A stretch of 64,000 nucleotides of DNA, taken from NCBI GenBank assembly GCA_008694505.1, contig VZDJ01000594.1, forward strand, positions 8,065,746-8,129,745. The letters run 5' to 3'. The notes below the pieces were generated by a model, which saw only the letters and a program-made list of their open reading frames with translations, ran no database searches and was not told where the DNA came from. The position numbers were made by a program, and so were the translations under genes. Shown here one piece after another: positions 1-11,800 of this stretch (positions are counted from its first letter, which is position 1; each line of letters starts with the position of its first letter). Origin of the DNA: Cyanoderma ruficeps (Eukaryota; Chordata; Aves; Passeriformes; Timaliidae).

Positions 1-3000
1 CTGCATATTTAGGTACATAAATAGTATGTACCTAACTTTAGATACCTATTTTTCAAAACTGTTCCCCTTAATTTAGTCAGCAAATTAATCAGATTTGCAT
101 GTGATTACACATAGATAGCACATCATTTCTGTAGGAAGGTGTTATTTTTATATAGACACTTGTCGGAGCAGAATTGCACGTTAAACTAAAATCTGTGAGT
201 CCACAGGCTGAGTCGACATTAACTATTTGACAGCTGCAAATTACTGCATTACAGACATGGCCAGTTTGCTTACAGAGACCCATGTGCTCACATGTAGCTT
301 AACCATTCCTCAGCTGCCTGTCTGCAAACCCCAGTGTTGTAGGGGTTAGCAGGTTTCCCTCATGGCAACTCTGACAGGTTGTAATCAGGTTTCTGAGCCC
401 CATTATCCTGCACATAAAAGAAACAAGATGTTCTAGGGGCTGAGGAACAGATTAGCTTCCTACCATGTTGACATACAGATCCTTTAACTCTTTGTCACAT
501 CTTCTACGAGTTCCCCACAGCAAAAAATTTTCAGCCGTGCCTTGGCTTCTCCTCATTTCATCCCCCAATAAATCCAGCTCTTTCCTCTGAGCTCCTGTGC
601 CAAATGGTTTTGCATGCCAGTCAAAGATATATTATACCCACAGGGGCTCTCTGTGGATCGCAGTGTGATGGTCACCTCGAGCCTTGCCAAGGGTTTGCAG
701 AAGCATTAGCTTTGAGGTGTTTGTGAAACACAGATTCACGGTGGGCAAACTGAGGGTACGTTTGCCCATTACCCAGTTGTCACAAAGCTTTTCTTCGTGT
801 ACAGCTGCACTAATGCTGAACCACCCCATCCAGACCTGCACTTTGCCTCCTCCGTCCTTGTGCCTTAGGGAGTTAATGACAACGTCTGATGGCAACCAAA
901 GAGAAAATGCATAAGAGCTTACAGGAAAAGTGGGCTGAAAATAAAGGCTGGGAATGTGGCCAGCATTTGCAGATGCACTGAGTTAGCAAGTTCTGAGGAA
1001 CGTTCCAAAGCATTAGCCAGTGTCACACACCCGTCCTTTCCATGCTGGTTTCACAAGCCAGAGGTGCCTGCTGGAAAGGGCAGTCCTGCCAGGCCATCCT
1101 TGCAGCTTCACTGTGGCTTTCCTCCCTTTGCTATCTCCCTCCAAAAAGGACAAGCAAGGGTGTTTAATTAAATCCAAATGGTAACATTTTCAGCTAAGTG
1201 TAAAATTGTTGATTTGGAAAGCAGAGCGCCTGGCTTTCATCATTAGGGAACACTGTGATCAATGTAACACCAAGCCAATTATGGCTCTCCTGGTGCTGAG
1301 AGATGTATTTCTGTTCTCGGGATCTCTTTATGTATTCAGGTGTAAGCTAAGCAAGTGCAGCCTCAAATGCTAATTGTGCTGCTTAGGGCATACTCACTCC
1401 CAAGGAGTCCCAACAATGACCCAACCTTTTAGTCCCAGGCAATTCCCAATCCTTTCCCAGCCAGCCCCAGACAAGGTCTTGCCCATGATGATGAAATCTG
1501 CCTGGAGATTTTAGAAACTCACAGTCACACAAGGCAAGGCTGCTGCTCCTGCAACAAGCCACTGCTGACTTGCCTTCACCACCTGCCAAGGGGACTCTGA
1601 ACCAAGCACAGTGAGAAGGAATGGGTGTACTTGTGGCTCACTCTGTCCTCCAGATGATATTTTCCCAGCAGTAGTCACAGCTCGTGCTGTTTGAGTCATC
1701 CTCATCTGAGAAATGCAAATAGTGCCCAGCCGGTAACACAGCGGTTCTGCTCCAGGCTGAGAGCTCGGCTTCCCTCCCGGGGCTCCAAGCTGAGCCCAGT
1801 CCTGGGGAGCCACGGGCTGCTCCATGTCACGGGAAGGGCCTTGTACAGATGGCATGGAAGGATGGCAGACAATGAAATGCTTGGGGCTGCAGGGAAAACT
1901 GAGCCCTCACAATACTAGTGGCTTTAGACTTTGGATTAAACCCTGTCCTTTGTCATGTTGATGCAGAGAGGAGCAGCACCTGACCGTATTCAGAGAATTG
2001 TAGATTTACCCCACTGAAACCATCCTTCAATTCCACACTTCTGTGTGACTTTCATCATGGTCTCTCTGCAAATTATTTTAATTCTTTTTAAGAAGAAATG
2101 GATTTGCCTTGCCATTTACAGCACAGAACGTTGCATAGTTACTTGAATTTTCATGAAAAAATAACATTTAATTGGAATCTAAATTGAGTAAATTCAGATA
2201 TCTGAAAGCAAATGTAGCATATTGTGGAAAGTTGTAATTATTCTAGACAAAAAAAAAAAATCCAGAAAATTCAGAACTGAGTTAAATGTAAAAGCAAACC
2301 ACTACAGCTGAAGTACGGAAATCAGTGTTTAGGCAAACTGGCAACAATGCAGAGCCTCCAGGGATATCAAGGAAGGAGTACACACTATGGCTAGTGGACA
2401 GTACTACTGATAGCTGCAGATTAAATTGATACTGAAAGCCCTTTGCAGATTAAATTGATACTGAAAGCCCATTTCATTTTTTATCTTTCCCTTATTAAAT
2501 TATTTTAGGATGAGAAAAAAACCCACCATGTAGCTGCCTGCTAAGAGTAACACAGAGGTATGCTACATTAATCTGGCAATAAAACCATCAGGGACAATCA
2601 TAGGCTAAAAGCCTCAGATGTGTATCTTACTCGAAGTTGCTTATAAATTAATTTAGCCCAAGAAACAGTTACTGTCTTGAAACATGGGATGTTTCTAACA
2701 ATTCATTTAACTTTTATCCTGCAAAAGAAAAAAAAAAAAACATAGCAGGTGATGGAGATAAGACATCAGTGCAGGTCCCAATCCATTTTTGTGACTCGTT
2801 TCAGAAAACTCTCTAGAAATTAACCCTGAATCTACACTTGCATTTTCCTCCTTGGAAGGAAAGAGCCTTCCCTTCCTTGGTGTACTCTCTCTGAAACCCT
2901 GTGAAGAAGGTAACCCACGTCCCCGTGAGGCAGAAAAAAGCTACAGGTGGCCCAATGTGTGAAATCTTCCCCCAGCACCATGCAGCCTCTGCCTGGGCTC

Positions 3001-4285
3001 TTGCTGTGCCAGCTCTTGTCTCCAGGAAGCTCTGACATTTTCCTTGGTAGTCCTTAGATGAGGAAGGATAATCATTCCCAGGGTTAGCCAGAAACATTTG
3101 GTTTTTAATCCTGGCCACTGACATAACTTGTGATCACAAGCAAATCATTCAGTCTTGCAGCATCTTGGTTCACCCATATGCTGGGGACAGCATGTTTCCT
3201 TGCCTCCCGAGAGCAGCCACAGAGCCTGGAAGCAGCATCTTGTCTTTCCACTGGCCAAGAAAATTTCTTACCATCAGTGCTAAGTGGGTGTTTTTTCTAT
3301 ATGGTTTGCTCAGAGGGAAGTTAAAAGGCAGAAAGCAAAGATATGAAGCTGTTCTTGAAAGAAAATGTCCATCTCTAGAAAAGTGAGAAAATATTCAAGT
3401 GCCACACATTAGCACTGCTGCCAAGTGAGGTCTTGAGCAATTAGTCTGCTGATTGCTTGAACTTCACTGGGTGTAATCTAATTTACCAGCAGTGCAAGCC
3501 TCATTATATTTCCAGCACATGGTGGTCAGAGAGAGCTACTCCCAGCTGCCCCACTGCCCTGTTCTGACCCAGTGAAGACTTTCACTTGCAACCCAGCACT
3601 CAGTGCAAATATTTAGTGATGGAAGTGAGAAATCAGAGTGGCAAGTACTGCATTCAGAAATTCAGAAAAAAACCCTACTTGTCTGAGTCATCCCTGAGCT
3701 TTGAACACATGTCTGAGCAGGGGTGCTCCTATTCTGGAGCAGCCACCATGGAGAACAGTAAAGTAAATCTACTGTGTGGGTGAAGGGAGGAAGGCATGGG
3801 AGAGCCAAGTCCCTCACTGGGGTCATGCAGGGGGTTACCACAGGCTCAGGATAAACCCTTGTCCCCTGCACAGAGCCCTGTGCCATGCACTGCCTGGCCT
3901 CTCCTGACACACACCAGGACCAAACCAGGCACTTGCTTATCCTCCACACTGCAGATATTTACGGGTGTTTTTACTGAACACTTCAAGAAGGTGCCTGTCT
4001 CAGAAGTGTGTTTACACGTTCTCAATCTAATGAGCTTTCAAAAATTTCATTAGATCTGAAATTTCCACCACAGCAAGTGGTGATCCTCACAAGGTACAGT
4101 CTAGTTGGTAAAGGAGGCATTTAAGCACAGAGTGGGTGTTAGCCCAAATCTATTCCTCCTCATGTCTTCCTTATATCTGACAAAGACTGCACTAAATTTC
4201 TGACTACTTACAGCTACCAAAGTTGGCAGATTTGAAAATAAAGCATGAAGCCACATACCTAATCGCCTGGAGCATACAACACCTT
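1..4285. other. Non-coding stretch, no gene seen
   Basis: Ordinary non-coding DNA. Open frames here are short (at most 114 codons), overlap each other on both strands and show no recognisable domain. Visible landmarks are two A-runs (about 2249-2260 and 2728-2740) and the 29-bp duplication listed separately. No promoter, CpG island, tRNA or exon-like signal was recognised. Confidence 0.7.
2415..2472. repeat. 29-bp direct tandem duplication
   Basis: Two adjacent copies of a 29-base unit lie at 2415-2443 and 2444-2472. Each begins TGCAGATTAAATTGATAC and continues through CTGAAAGCCC; only the last two bases differ. The near identity points to a fairly recent local duplication, probably by replication slippage. 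It lies in non-coding sequence and has no evident function. Confidence 0.9.
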
Positions 4286-4324
4286 CATCCTGGAGGTCTC
4301 TTCCAACCTAGTGATTCTGTGATC
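4286..4324 (+). mobile_element. CR1 LINE, 3' end fragment
   Basis: The sequence CCTGGAGGTCTCTTCCAACC, followed by GTGATTCTGTGATCT, matches the very 3' end of chicken-repeat-1 (CR1) LINEs. That end carries a GAGGTCCCTTCCAACC-like block followed by short ATTCTRTG repeats. CR1 elements are typically 5' truncated, so a short 3' tail with no coding part is the normal state. The plus orientation follows from the order of the block and the octamers. The upstream border is unclear; similarity may start somewhat before 4286. The copy is diverged and inactive. CR1 also occurs in turtles and crocodilians, so alone it does not prove a bird. Confidence 0.8.
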
Positions 4325-4924
4325 TATCAGCCTGAAGGCTGCCAACACCATTGCAGAAAGGAACTGCAGTGTGGGGCAACAAGCACAAGCCTTTTGTAAA
4401 ACAGTTTCTGCAAAGCAGGAGCCCTTGGTCACCAAACCCATCACCTTCAACTTTTAAGATACATGCCCCAACTCGGTGTGGCATGTTCAGTGAAATGAGG
4501 ATGAAAATTTGGTCCTCAGTACGAAAACCTCCACACTGAAATCTGGAGTAATCATTTGTTTGCCAGGTGAACTAGATGCCAAATCACCTCTCATTTAAAA
4601 TATTTGTTCCATATGGTGGCATGTGAGGTGCTAAGCAGGACATGGAGAGGGAGCTGGCAGTCAGCAGAGTTTTCATGTGTGGTTAAAAAACAGAGAGCTT
4701 CAGAAAGACTCTCCCTGATTCCAGTCGTCCAGACAGAGAATCACATCAAAATCACCAAAAGCTGAAGAGAAGACTCACCAGAGGCACCACAGCTTCCTGC
4801 TCTAGGATACTTGGTTTGATGGAGTCTGTGATTTTAAATTGGGTCAACAAACCAATAATGTGGCAAAAGAAATGAAAAAGAAATGCATAGCAAAAATGAG
4901 GAAAAAATAGCAGTGGGCAGAAAT
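4325..4924. other. Non-coding stretch between the CR1 tail and the LTR candidate
   Basis: No gene, repeat or RNA signal recognised. Mixed-composition sequence, AT-rich towards the right end (about 4850-4920). Confidence 0.6.
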
Positions 4925-5253
4925 GTTATGTGATGCTATTAATGACTAGGATATCTTCTGTTGCACATAGGTAAAATCTTACAAAAGGAAGGCCTTGTAA
5001 AATCATGGCTCAGGCCTGTTACTCAGCTAAACAGAAAAGGACTATGGGAAAGTGACTCAGCTGAACTAGGGGTAGAAAAGCAAGTTACATAACCATCAGG
5101 GGTTCACATTGTGGTGTATGGTGGTTGGTTAAATTGTGTTTGTTATGTTTTAAAACTATGTAACTGATAATGGGCTAACTGCTTAAAAAGGCCCAGTTTT
5201 TGCAATAAAGCAGCTCTCCTTTCCACCTGCCTGGGGACTCTGTGTCACTGCAG
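4925..5253 (+). mobile_element. Probable worn solo LTR of an endogenous retrovirus
   Basis: The right part is laid out like a retroviral LTR. An AT-rich stretch is followed by a TATA-like CTTAAAAAGG at about 5182-5191, then a polyadenylation signal AATAAA at 5204-5209. After it comes a pyrimidine-rich U5-like segment ending GTGTCACTGCA near 5253, with the CA expected at an LTR end. The left border near 4925 (TGTTATGTG) is a guess based on the TG rule. No primer-binding site or retroviral coding sequence follows, so it would be a solo LTR. I found no convincing target-site duplication. Alternatives are a chance promoter-like arrangement or the 3' end of another retroelement. Confidence 0.45.
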
Positions 5254-5867
5254 ACCCCCACCCACAATCTTTGTCCTCCATCCTGCTGTCCCGTGAGGGA
5301 AACCAGATACCATACAGGACTTGTAGCTGCGAGTCAAATCTGTTCCTCCAGACAGGAGACACATCCAAGGTCTCAGATGCATCTCCATTACAGTGGGTCC
5401 CAGCCACATGTTCTTCTGGCATAGAAGGCCAAATTCCAAAGCCTTTCTTAGGCCTTTTTTAGGCCAAGACTCGGATCTTGTTATGAGGGGAGTTGTGCTG
5501 AAAGGCAGTCAAGAAGTCATAAAGAGATGTGCTCATCTCCAATCTCTTCAGGCTGGAGCCAAATCTCTTTATAGAAGCTTCCTGTTAGAGAACTGGTGTC
5601 ATCTGGGAGACAATGCTTATCATTTCTTCAGGCTGAATACATATTTATTCAAATCACAGATGCATATTATTCATTGAAAACAGGGCAATCTAACTATCCT
5701 ACCATCTTCCTTTAACCCAACTGGAATTTATAATAACTTAATGCAGTATCTAGTATTTCCTAAAAGAAAAAAATTGTGGGATATCTCAGAACTGCCAGGC
5801 CTTTCCAGTTGAAAGTGAAATGGGGTAAGAACAGACAGATAATAAGTGAAAATATGGACAATGAATT

Positions 5868-5905
5868 AAAAAAAAAAAAAAAANNNNNNNNNNNNNAAAA
5901 AAAAA
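5868..5905. repeat. Poly-A tract interrupted by a 13-N assembly gap
   Basis: Sixteen A residues (5868-5883) run into 13 N (5884-5896) and then nine more A (5897-5905). Homopolymer runs often collapse or break assemblies, so the true tract length is unknown and sequence may be missing. The flanks do not clearly show a retroposon whose tail this could be. Confidence 0.9.
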
Positions 5906-6952
5906 GAAAGGGAGACAGGAAGACTCACTTTTAAATGAAAATATTATCTGGCTAAATTACATGATTAAAAGTCAAAGGAAGAAAATTTGAATGTGGCACA
6001 AGTTACAAGAAGTACATTTTATATAGATTTTTTTTAATCTTGTTTTCTAAATAGTCAATGATCTGTTGCACATAAAGCTGTAGGATGGTAATTGGAAACA
6101 GAATCTAGTCCCATAACAGGAAATAAACTCTTATCAATGGCTTTTGCAGATCTCAGTCAAACCACTGGGAAACTGGTGGTCTTGAAAATTAATACATAAG
6201 ACCATGATCTTAGAGATGGATATAGCAAATACCCTTATCTGTAATGAGTTCATACTGGTTTTTTGCCATAAAGATAACTCTTGAATAAGAAATTCAGCCA
6301 TTTCCTGGTTTGGACTTTGTCAGGGTTCCTGGTAACAGCACTGAGGAGAAAACCCACGTAATTTGCTTGGCAGTCTGAGACAGACTCCAGCTCCCAAGCA
6401 AGTGCAAACAAGAGATTTTCTAGCATCTCATGGGCTGAGCTAAAGACAATAACAGAGAGTTATATAACACGCATGAAACCCATTTACACCACGACCCATT
6501 AGTGCAGTTGAATCACTCAATTCTGCAGCCTGCACTGATCATTCAACATTAATTGGGGCAAATTAAGTTATAATTTATGACTGTTCTTCTTCATAATTAC
6601 TTATAGAAGGAAATAGTGAGGAACAAATAATTAAGATGACGAGGAAAAGCTTCAGAATAATTTGTTAAACAAGAGTGTCCTTTCTTCTCCTTCCCCTTTC
6701 TCCCTGCTTAGAAACAGCCTAGTAACTTATCTCTTGGTTACCTGGGCTGTCATTTATTGTGCCTCAATACCCAGCTGATGGGAAACAGAAAATTCACAGC
6801 AAACTTTCTCTGGATGCACGGATGGGACCTACGTAAACACCCAACAGCGAGTGGACATCCTTGGATGATATGATAGTGGAAAGGATTTTATAAAAAGAAA
6901 GGAAAAATAAAGAGAAGAAATCAGAATAGCCAGCAGATCTGGAAACCAAGAG

Positions 6953-7008
6953 AGGAATCCCTGAGTTTGAGGCAGATGGGAGGAATCCATGAGTCTGAAG
7001 CAGATGCA
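6953..7008. repeat. 28-bp imperfect tandem duplication
   Basis: Copies at 6953-6980 and 6981-7008 both start AGGAATCC and share the TGAGT and GCAGATG blocks. They agree at about 23 of 28 positions. The divergence suggests it is older than the other local duplications in the window. Confidence 0.8.
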
Positions 7009-8707
7009 TCAGATCAACAGATCTAAGCACAGTGTGACTTCTGCACTGGGCCTGAGCCTCTCTTTTTCTAGAATGATTTGGACCCTTAATGAAATCAAGA
7101 AATCGTTTCAAACAAGACCAATACCTACTGCTTATCTTATATACACAGAAGAGGAAATTTAACTTAGGCTCAAAGGCAAATTAGAAAGAAAAAAATCTAT
7201 CTATGTAACTTAATTCCTTCCACAGCCTATTATTCCCTACATATTGTCAGTCCTCTTCAATTAAATGCCCTATGCTATTTTAAAGACCATAAATCAGTGC
7301 CAGTTCAAATAGATGTTGTAAATTCATGCAGATGAGGAGACAGACATCCAAGCCATAATTCTTTATTTCAGGCTAACTTGCTCAAGTTATAAACTGCCTT
7401 TTTGAATATAAAACAGGCCTGAATGATCAATTTTTCCATGGTGATCAGAAGACAGGGTAGGGGCTTGATAAGAACATGCTGATATTTGCCAGTAAAACAT
7501 CATCAAACCTTTCCAGACAAGATAATATTCAAATCCAGAATCTGAAATAAAAGGAGTATGCAATTTCTTGTCCAAGCTGAAAATCCACAATCATTTTGTT
7601 CCCATTTTTGTCAGACACTGTTTTCTTAAACAGAAGATATTTGTTGTAGACAAAAAACCTAAAGGAGTTGACAGGCATAAAAAGACTTTGGTTCCCACCC
7701 TGCTTTCCTGTTTACTAAGTAGCAAATCTTGCCTGAATTTCTCCACAGTACACAGATAACTAGCAGCTAAATAACACACTGCCAGCAAACATATCATTAC
7801 AAGGCCAAGTCACTTCATACTATCCAGGCATGAAACACCCACTGAAAGAGATGGGAAATCTTTACACGGAATCACTGTGGATTCAGGACCAGGTGATAGC
7901 GTGGAGTGTAGAAATCAGAAGAGCTGGAGCTTGATTTCTATTTTTGAAGATAATACATCTTGAAACAAAAAATGGAGCAAGCTAGAGATCGATGATAGGC
8001 TCAAGCGATGGCAGTTTTCCCAGGGAAGAACACAAAACCACGTTGGTGTAAAGAGCGTTGATGGCTTTTCACTTTCCTGGAGAAGCAGGGAAGGATTTTG
8101 AGGACAGCTCACAAGAGGATGTCTTCATGTCAAAGAGCAGTGGAATGTACAGATAATCAAGCAGATTTAAACACACTTGATAAGCTACCACATTAAAAAG
8201 CTTGGCAGAGCCATTACCTGTCTTCTAGGCAACAGAAATGTGTGTCCCAGCCTGCTCAAACACTCACTGGTGCCCAACCTGGCCCCACTTGAGTCAGCTT
8301 CTTGGTCACCTTGCCACAGTAACCAGAAGAACAACTTCACCATCCAGAAATTCTTTCTGCTGCCTGTTCACTGCAAGGGTTTGGGTCTGGAATAAAGGTA
8401 CACAGGGCAGTGAAAAAGCAGAGCCTGAACAGCAAAAGGTGGTCATGGCATCACGAAAAAGATGCTCCTTATTCTTTCCCCATGGTCCTCCCTCACCTGT
8501 ATTAGCCATGCAGGCTTGGAAAAGAGACCTGAGTGAGGTGGGATTGTGTTATATCGGCCCTGTGTACATGGACCAATTTTCTCCTATTATAAAAGTAGCA
8601 TCCTCCTAAGCCCAGGGATGATGAGAATCCTTTCCTCTGCCAAATTTCTCATGTCAGGTGTCTCTATGAGAAAAGATGGTTATTTTTGTTCTTGCCCACA
8701 GCAGCAA

Positions 8708-8890
8708 GCCAAAAACGACAAAAATAACAAAACTCCCGAAACAAACAACAAAAAACCCTACACAAACACTAAACCCCTCTAAAAAAAAGAGAAACAACCA
8801 AAACAAAAAAAAAAAACCAACCCCAAAACAACACAAAAACCTTACATCTACCAACTTTGCCCTCAAAAAAAACCCCCCAAAACATGAAAC
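8708..8890. repeat. Strand-asymmetric A/C-rich low-complexity tract
   Basis: Over about 180 bases the plus strand is almost only A and C. It shows irregular CAAAA, AACAAA and CCCC runs, with very few G and only scattered T. It is not a clean microsatellite. It creates artefactual open frames: lysine/threonine/proline-rich on the plus strand and phenylalanine/valine/glycine-rich on the minus strand. It may be an expanded and decayed (AAAAC)n or poly-A tail. No retroposon body was recognised on either side. Confidence 0.8.
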
Positions 8891-11800
8891 TCTTCAGCAT
8901 TTTTAACCACCTTTGAAATACCACAAATACTTCTGACAACAAACCAGGATTTTCAAAGGGACATCCATTTGGGGAACCTAGTTTCTTAGCAACTGCAAGA
9001 GACCTCTTAGAAGAAGTAGAGATTTCAAGAAGAGAAGCAATGAGCATGCTCTAAACTTTGCTTCTTTTTAGCAGGTTCCAGAAGGGTAATTTGAAAATAT
9101 AAACCCTCAAAATATCTGCTTCCACTGGCAAATTTCATCTCAGCGTCATATCAGACACAGCCTGCTGGATCCCCTGAGCATCCTCCTCCTCCTCCAACCA
9201 AAATAAGTTGTTATTGTCAGTGCTGTAAGCAGGTCCTGCTTACATTAAGATCAATCTTTCAACATGCTTAGGAAGTTCAAACAAGCACTTGGCTTAAAAT
9301 CTGAGAGGTTTACTCAGACAACGTTGCTAGCTGTTTGTGTATGTAGGAAATGCTGCAGTTTGACCTAACACTTCTGAATAGGAGTTTTACTACATCTCCT
9401 GTGTCAGTCACAAAAGTGATGGGCGGAAAAAATGTTCATTGTTATTAAAAAAAGAAAGTCAGTTCCCAAAATAAGATATATCACACTCCATCACTTCTCT
9501 GCCAAACACTCCTGTGTACTTAATGACTCCACTAGGAAAAGAGATTAAAGAGAATTGTATAGATTATCGAATGACAAACTCTTTCAACCTGAATTCTGAA
9601 AGCAGAACATTCTGGCAACCCAACCCACACTTCAGCAGCCAGAATATCACATACAACCAAGGCTTGCCTAATCTACTGCTGTTAAGAGATGTGAGTTTCC
9701 TTTGCTGTTGGAGTTTTTCTATTAGTCCGAAACAGAGAGTAGTGCAGCTGAGCAGAACACAGGGCAGTTTTGTCCTTTTCACTTGCCCTGCTGAATGGAC
9801 TGTCACCAGTTCAGTCTATGTATCATGAATGCTAAAGCACTGCTGCAGAAGGGAGTCCTCAATAGACCTGCTGTGGTACCAGGCAGCCTCCCAATTCCCA
9901 CTGCTGCAAGAGCAGCACAGCACACAAAAAAATCTTCTACCCCAAAAACCCCAAACATTCTCCTTTTCCCCACATTTGGTAACCTTTCTGCTCTCCATTT
10001 CTGCCTCCCCTTTCTGCACTGCTGAATATACATCTGGGATGGGCTCAGTCACATTTCAGTGCTGCACCCTTTATCCCAGCTTTCCATTGGGAAACAGGCA
10101 TCACTTTAGGTGCCTCCTCAGGCAAATTTCTTCAGTGGCTTCTTGTTTCCCACCCTCTCCCCTGCCTCCTACCTTTTTCTGATCTCTAAATAATTTGTTC
10201 ACACAGTATTGCTTCCTTTGCCGTATATTAAAACACAAGCACTACAAGGTCTTACAGTTTCAGAATCTAATAATATTTTGTTTCTTTGGAAAATAAAAAT
10301 CTACGTGACAAGTATGAGGGAGTCACAATTTCTCTTTTAACACAGGATGATGGAAATGGAATTTAATCCAAATTTCTGCCAAAACCAAACATTTTTTCCC
10401 CATTACTTTTAAAACAGAAGACTTCCCTGAACCTTGGCTCATCAGGTTTGTATTTGCAGACACTGCCCAGTACAAGGTGCTTACATGTTGGGCTCCCTCC
10501 CTCCACAGCCCCACCCCGGCCTCTGGCATCCCTTGCCCCCAGGACAGCAATTTGAGGAGGGTTCCCCCTGGGTCCCTCCTGTCAGCTTTGCTGTCTGTCA
10601 CCACGGAGCAGCATGGAGTGACACTGTGCACGAGGAAATCACCACTACAAGCCTGGCTCAGGGGACCTCAAATCAGGTTCATGTGGCAAGACAAAATTAC
10701 CATAAGAGAGGGAACTGCTGAACCAGGCAGCAGAGAGATTTGCTCTGGTAGCTGCTCAGCAAGAGAAATGCTTACTGTCCCCTAAATTGTTTTTCCTGGT
10801 CTTCTGGACAAAATCCATTAAATGTGTAAGTCACGTTACTTTGAAGACGGCTGTTATTCTGAATTGCTTTACAGATGTCAGGATTATTTACTACAGAAGT
10901 TCCTTTCATTAAGAAAAGAATTTTTATAGTTGAATTTCACTAGTTGCAAATAAGTGAGACACCATTTAAAGCACCAAAGAAGGGCTTTCACCACTTCAGA
11001 GCATAGGTTTCTGTAACCACTTTTGCAGGTCTGCAGAATTTATGGCTGAAGTGTGTTTGTATAATGTGATCCCAGATTCCAAGAAGTAAGATTCCAAATA
11101 ATTCAAAGCTAAACAAGGTCTCACACAAATTATAAACTGCGAGGTTCTGTAGTGTCTTTTTATTCCAGGAGCTTCTGAACCTAAAAGAGCGTGCAGCCAG
11201 AGTCGTTAACAGCTGGCTGTCTCTTCCCAGGAACTCCCTGGTAGGAATCACTGAGGTCCAGAGTCCCTGTTGGAGGATGCCAGCAGAGCTGAATGCTCTA
11301 TTCATCATCTGCATGCCTTTAACAAAGATTACACACACACACACACACACAAACTTCAAAAGGCCAAAGGTTTAACCAATCTGTGAAAACCGGGCAATTA
11401 GTGCAACATCTCCTGTTAAAAGCTGGTGTCCTCAGCTAACAATCCAGGATAGATCACCGAAAACAATTAGGGTTGTTAACATACAAGACACTAATGACAT
11501 TTAGAGTGTGAAGTCATGTGGCACCCCGGCATGATGTCGAGATCTTATACTAGTGGATACATATGCAAGCACATGTTACACAGCCCATGTTACATGTTAA
11601 TGAGCTGGTAGTGCTCATTAGAGACTACTAGAAATGTCACCTTAGAGTCCCCACTCCTCTGAATAAAAATGTAAAAGGAGCCATGTGTTTTCTTCTGGTG
11701 ATGTATACTAAAGATCACTGGAGCTGTATATTTAAACACAAGAAATAGAGAAAAACAAAGGTGCCCGTCCTTATCTGCCACGTTTGTAGGAACAAGGAGT

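Larger units (their letters stand above)
5254..8707. other. Non-coding stretch with an assembly gap
   Basis: No supportable gene; open frames reach only about 105 codons. Contains the gapped poly-A tract and a 28-bp duplication, both listed separately. The rest looks like ordinary AT-leaning bird non-coding DNA. Confidence 0.65.

Noticed and set aside
8654..8866. Very hydrophobic minus-strand open frame that looks like membrane segments.
   Set aside because: It is the translation of the low-complexity A/C-rich tract, not a protein.
9408..9424. AGTCACAAAAGTGAT matches most of the 3' part of microRNA miR-153.
   Set aside because: The seed end of miR-153 is absent to the left and no precursor hairpin with the opposite arm is visible, so this is a chance match of a near-palindrome.
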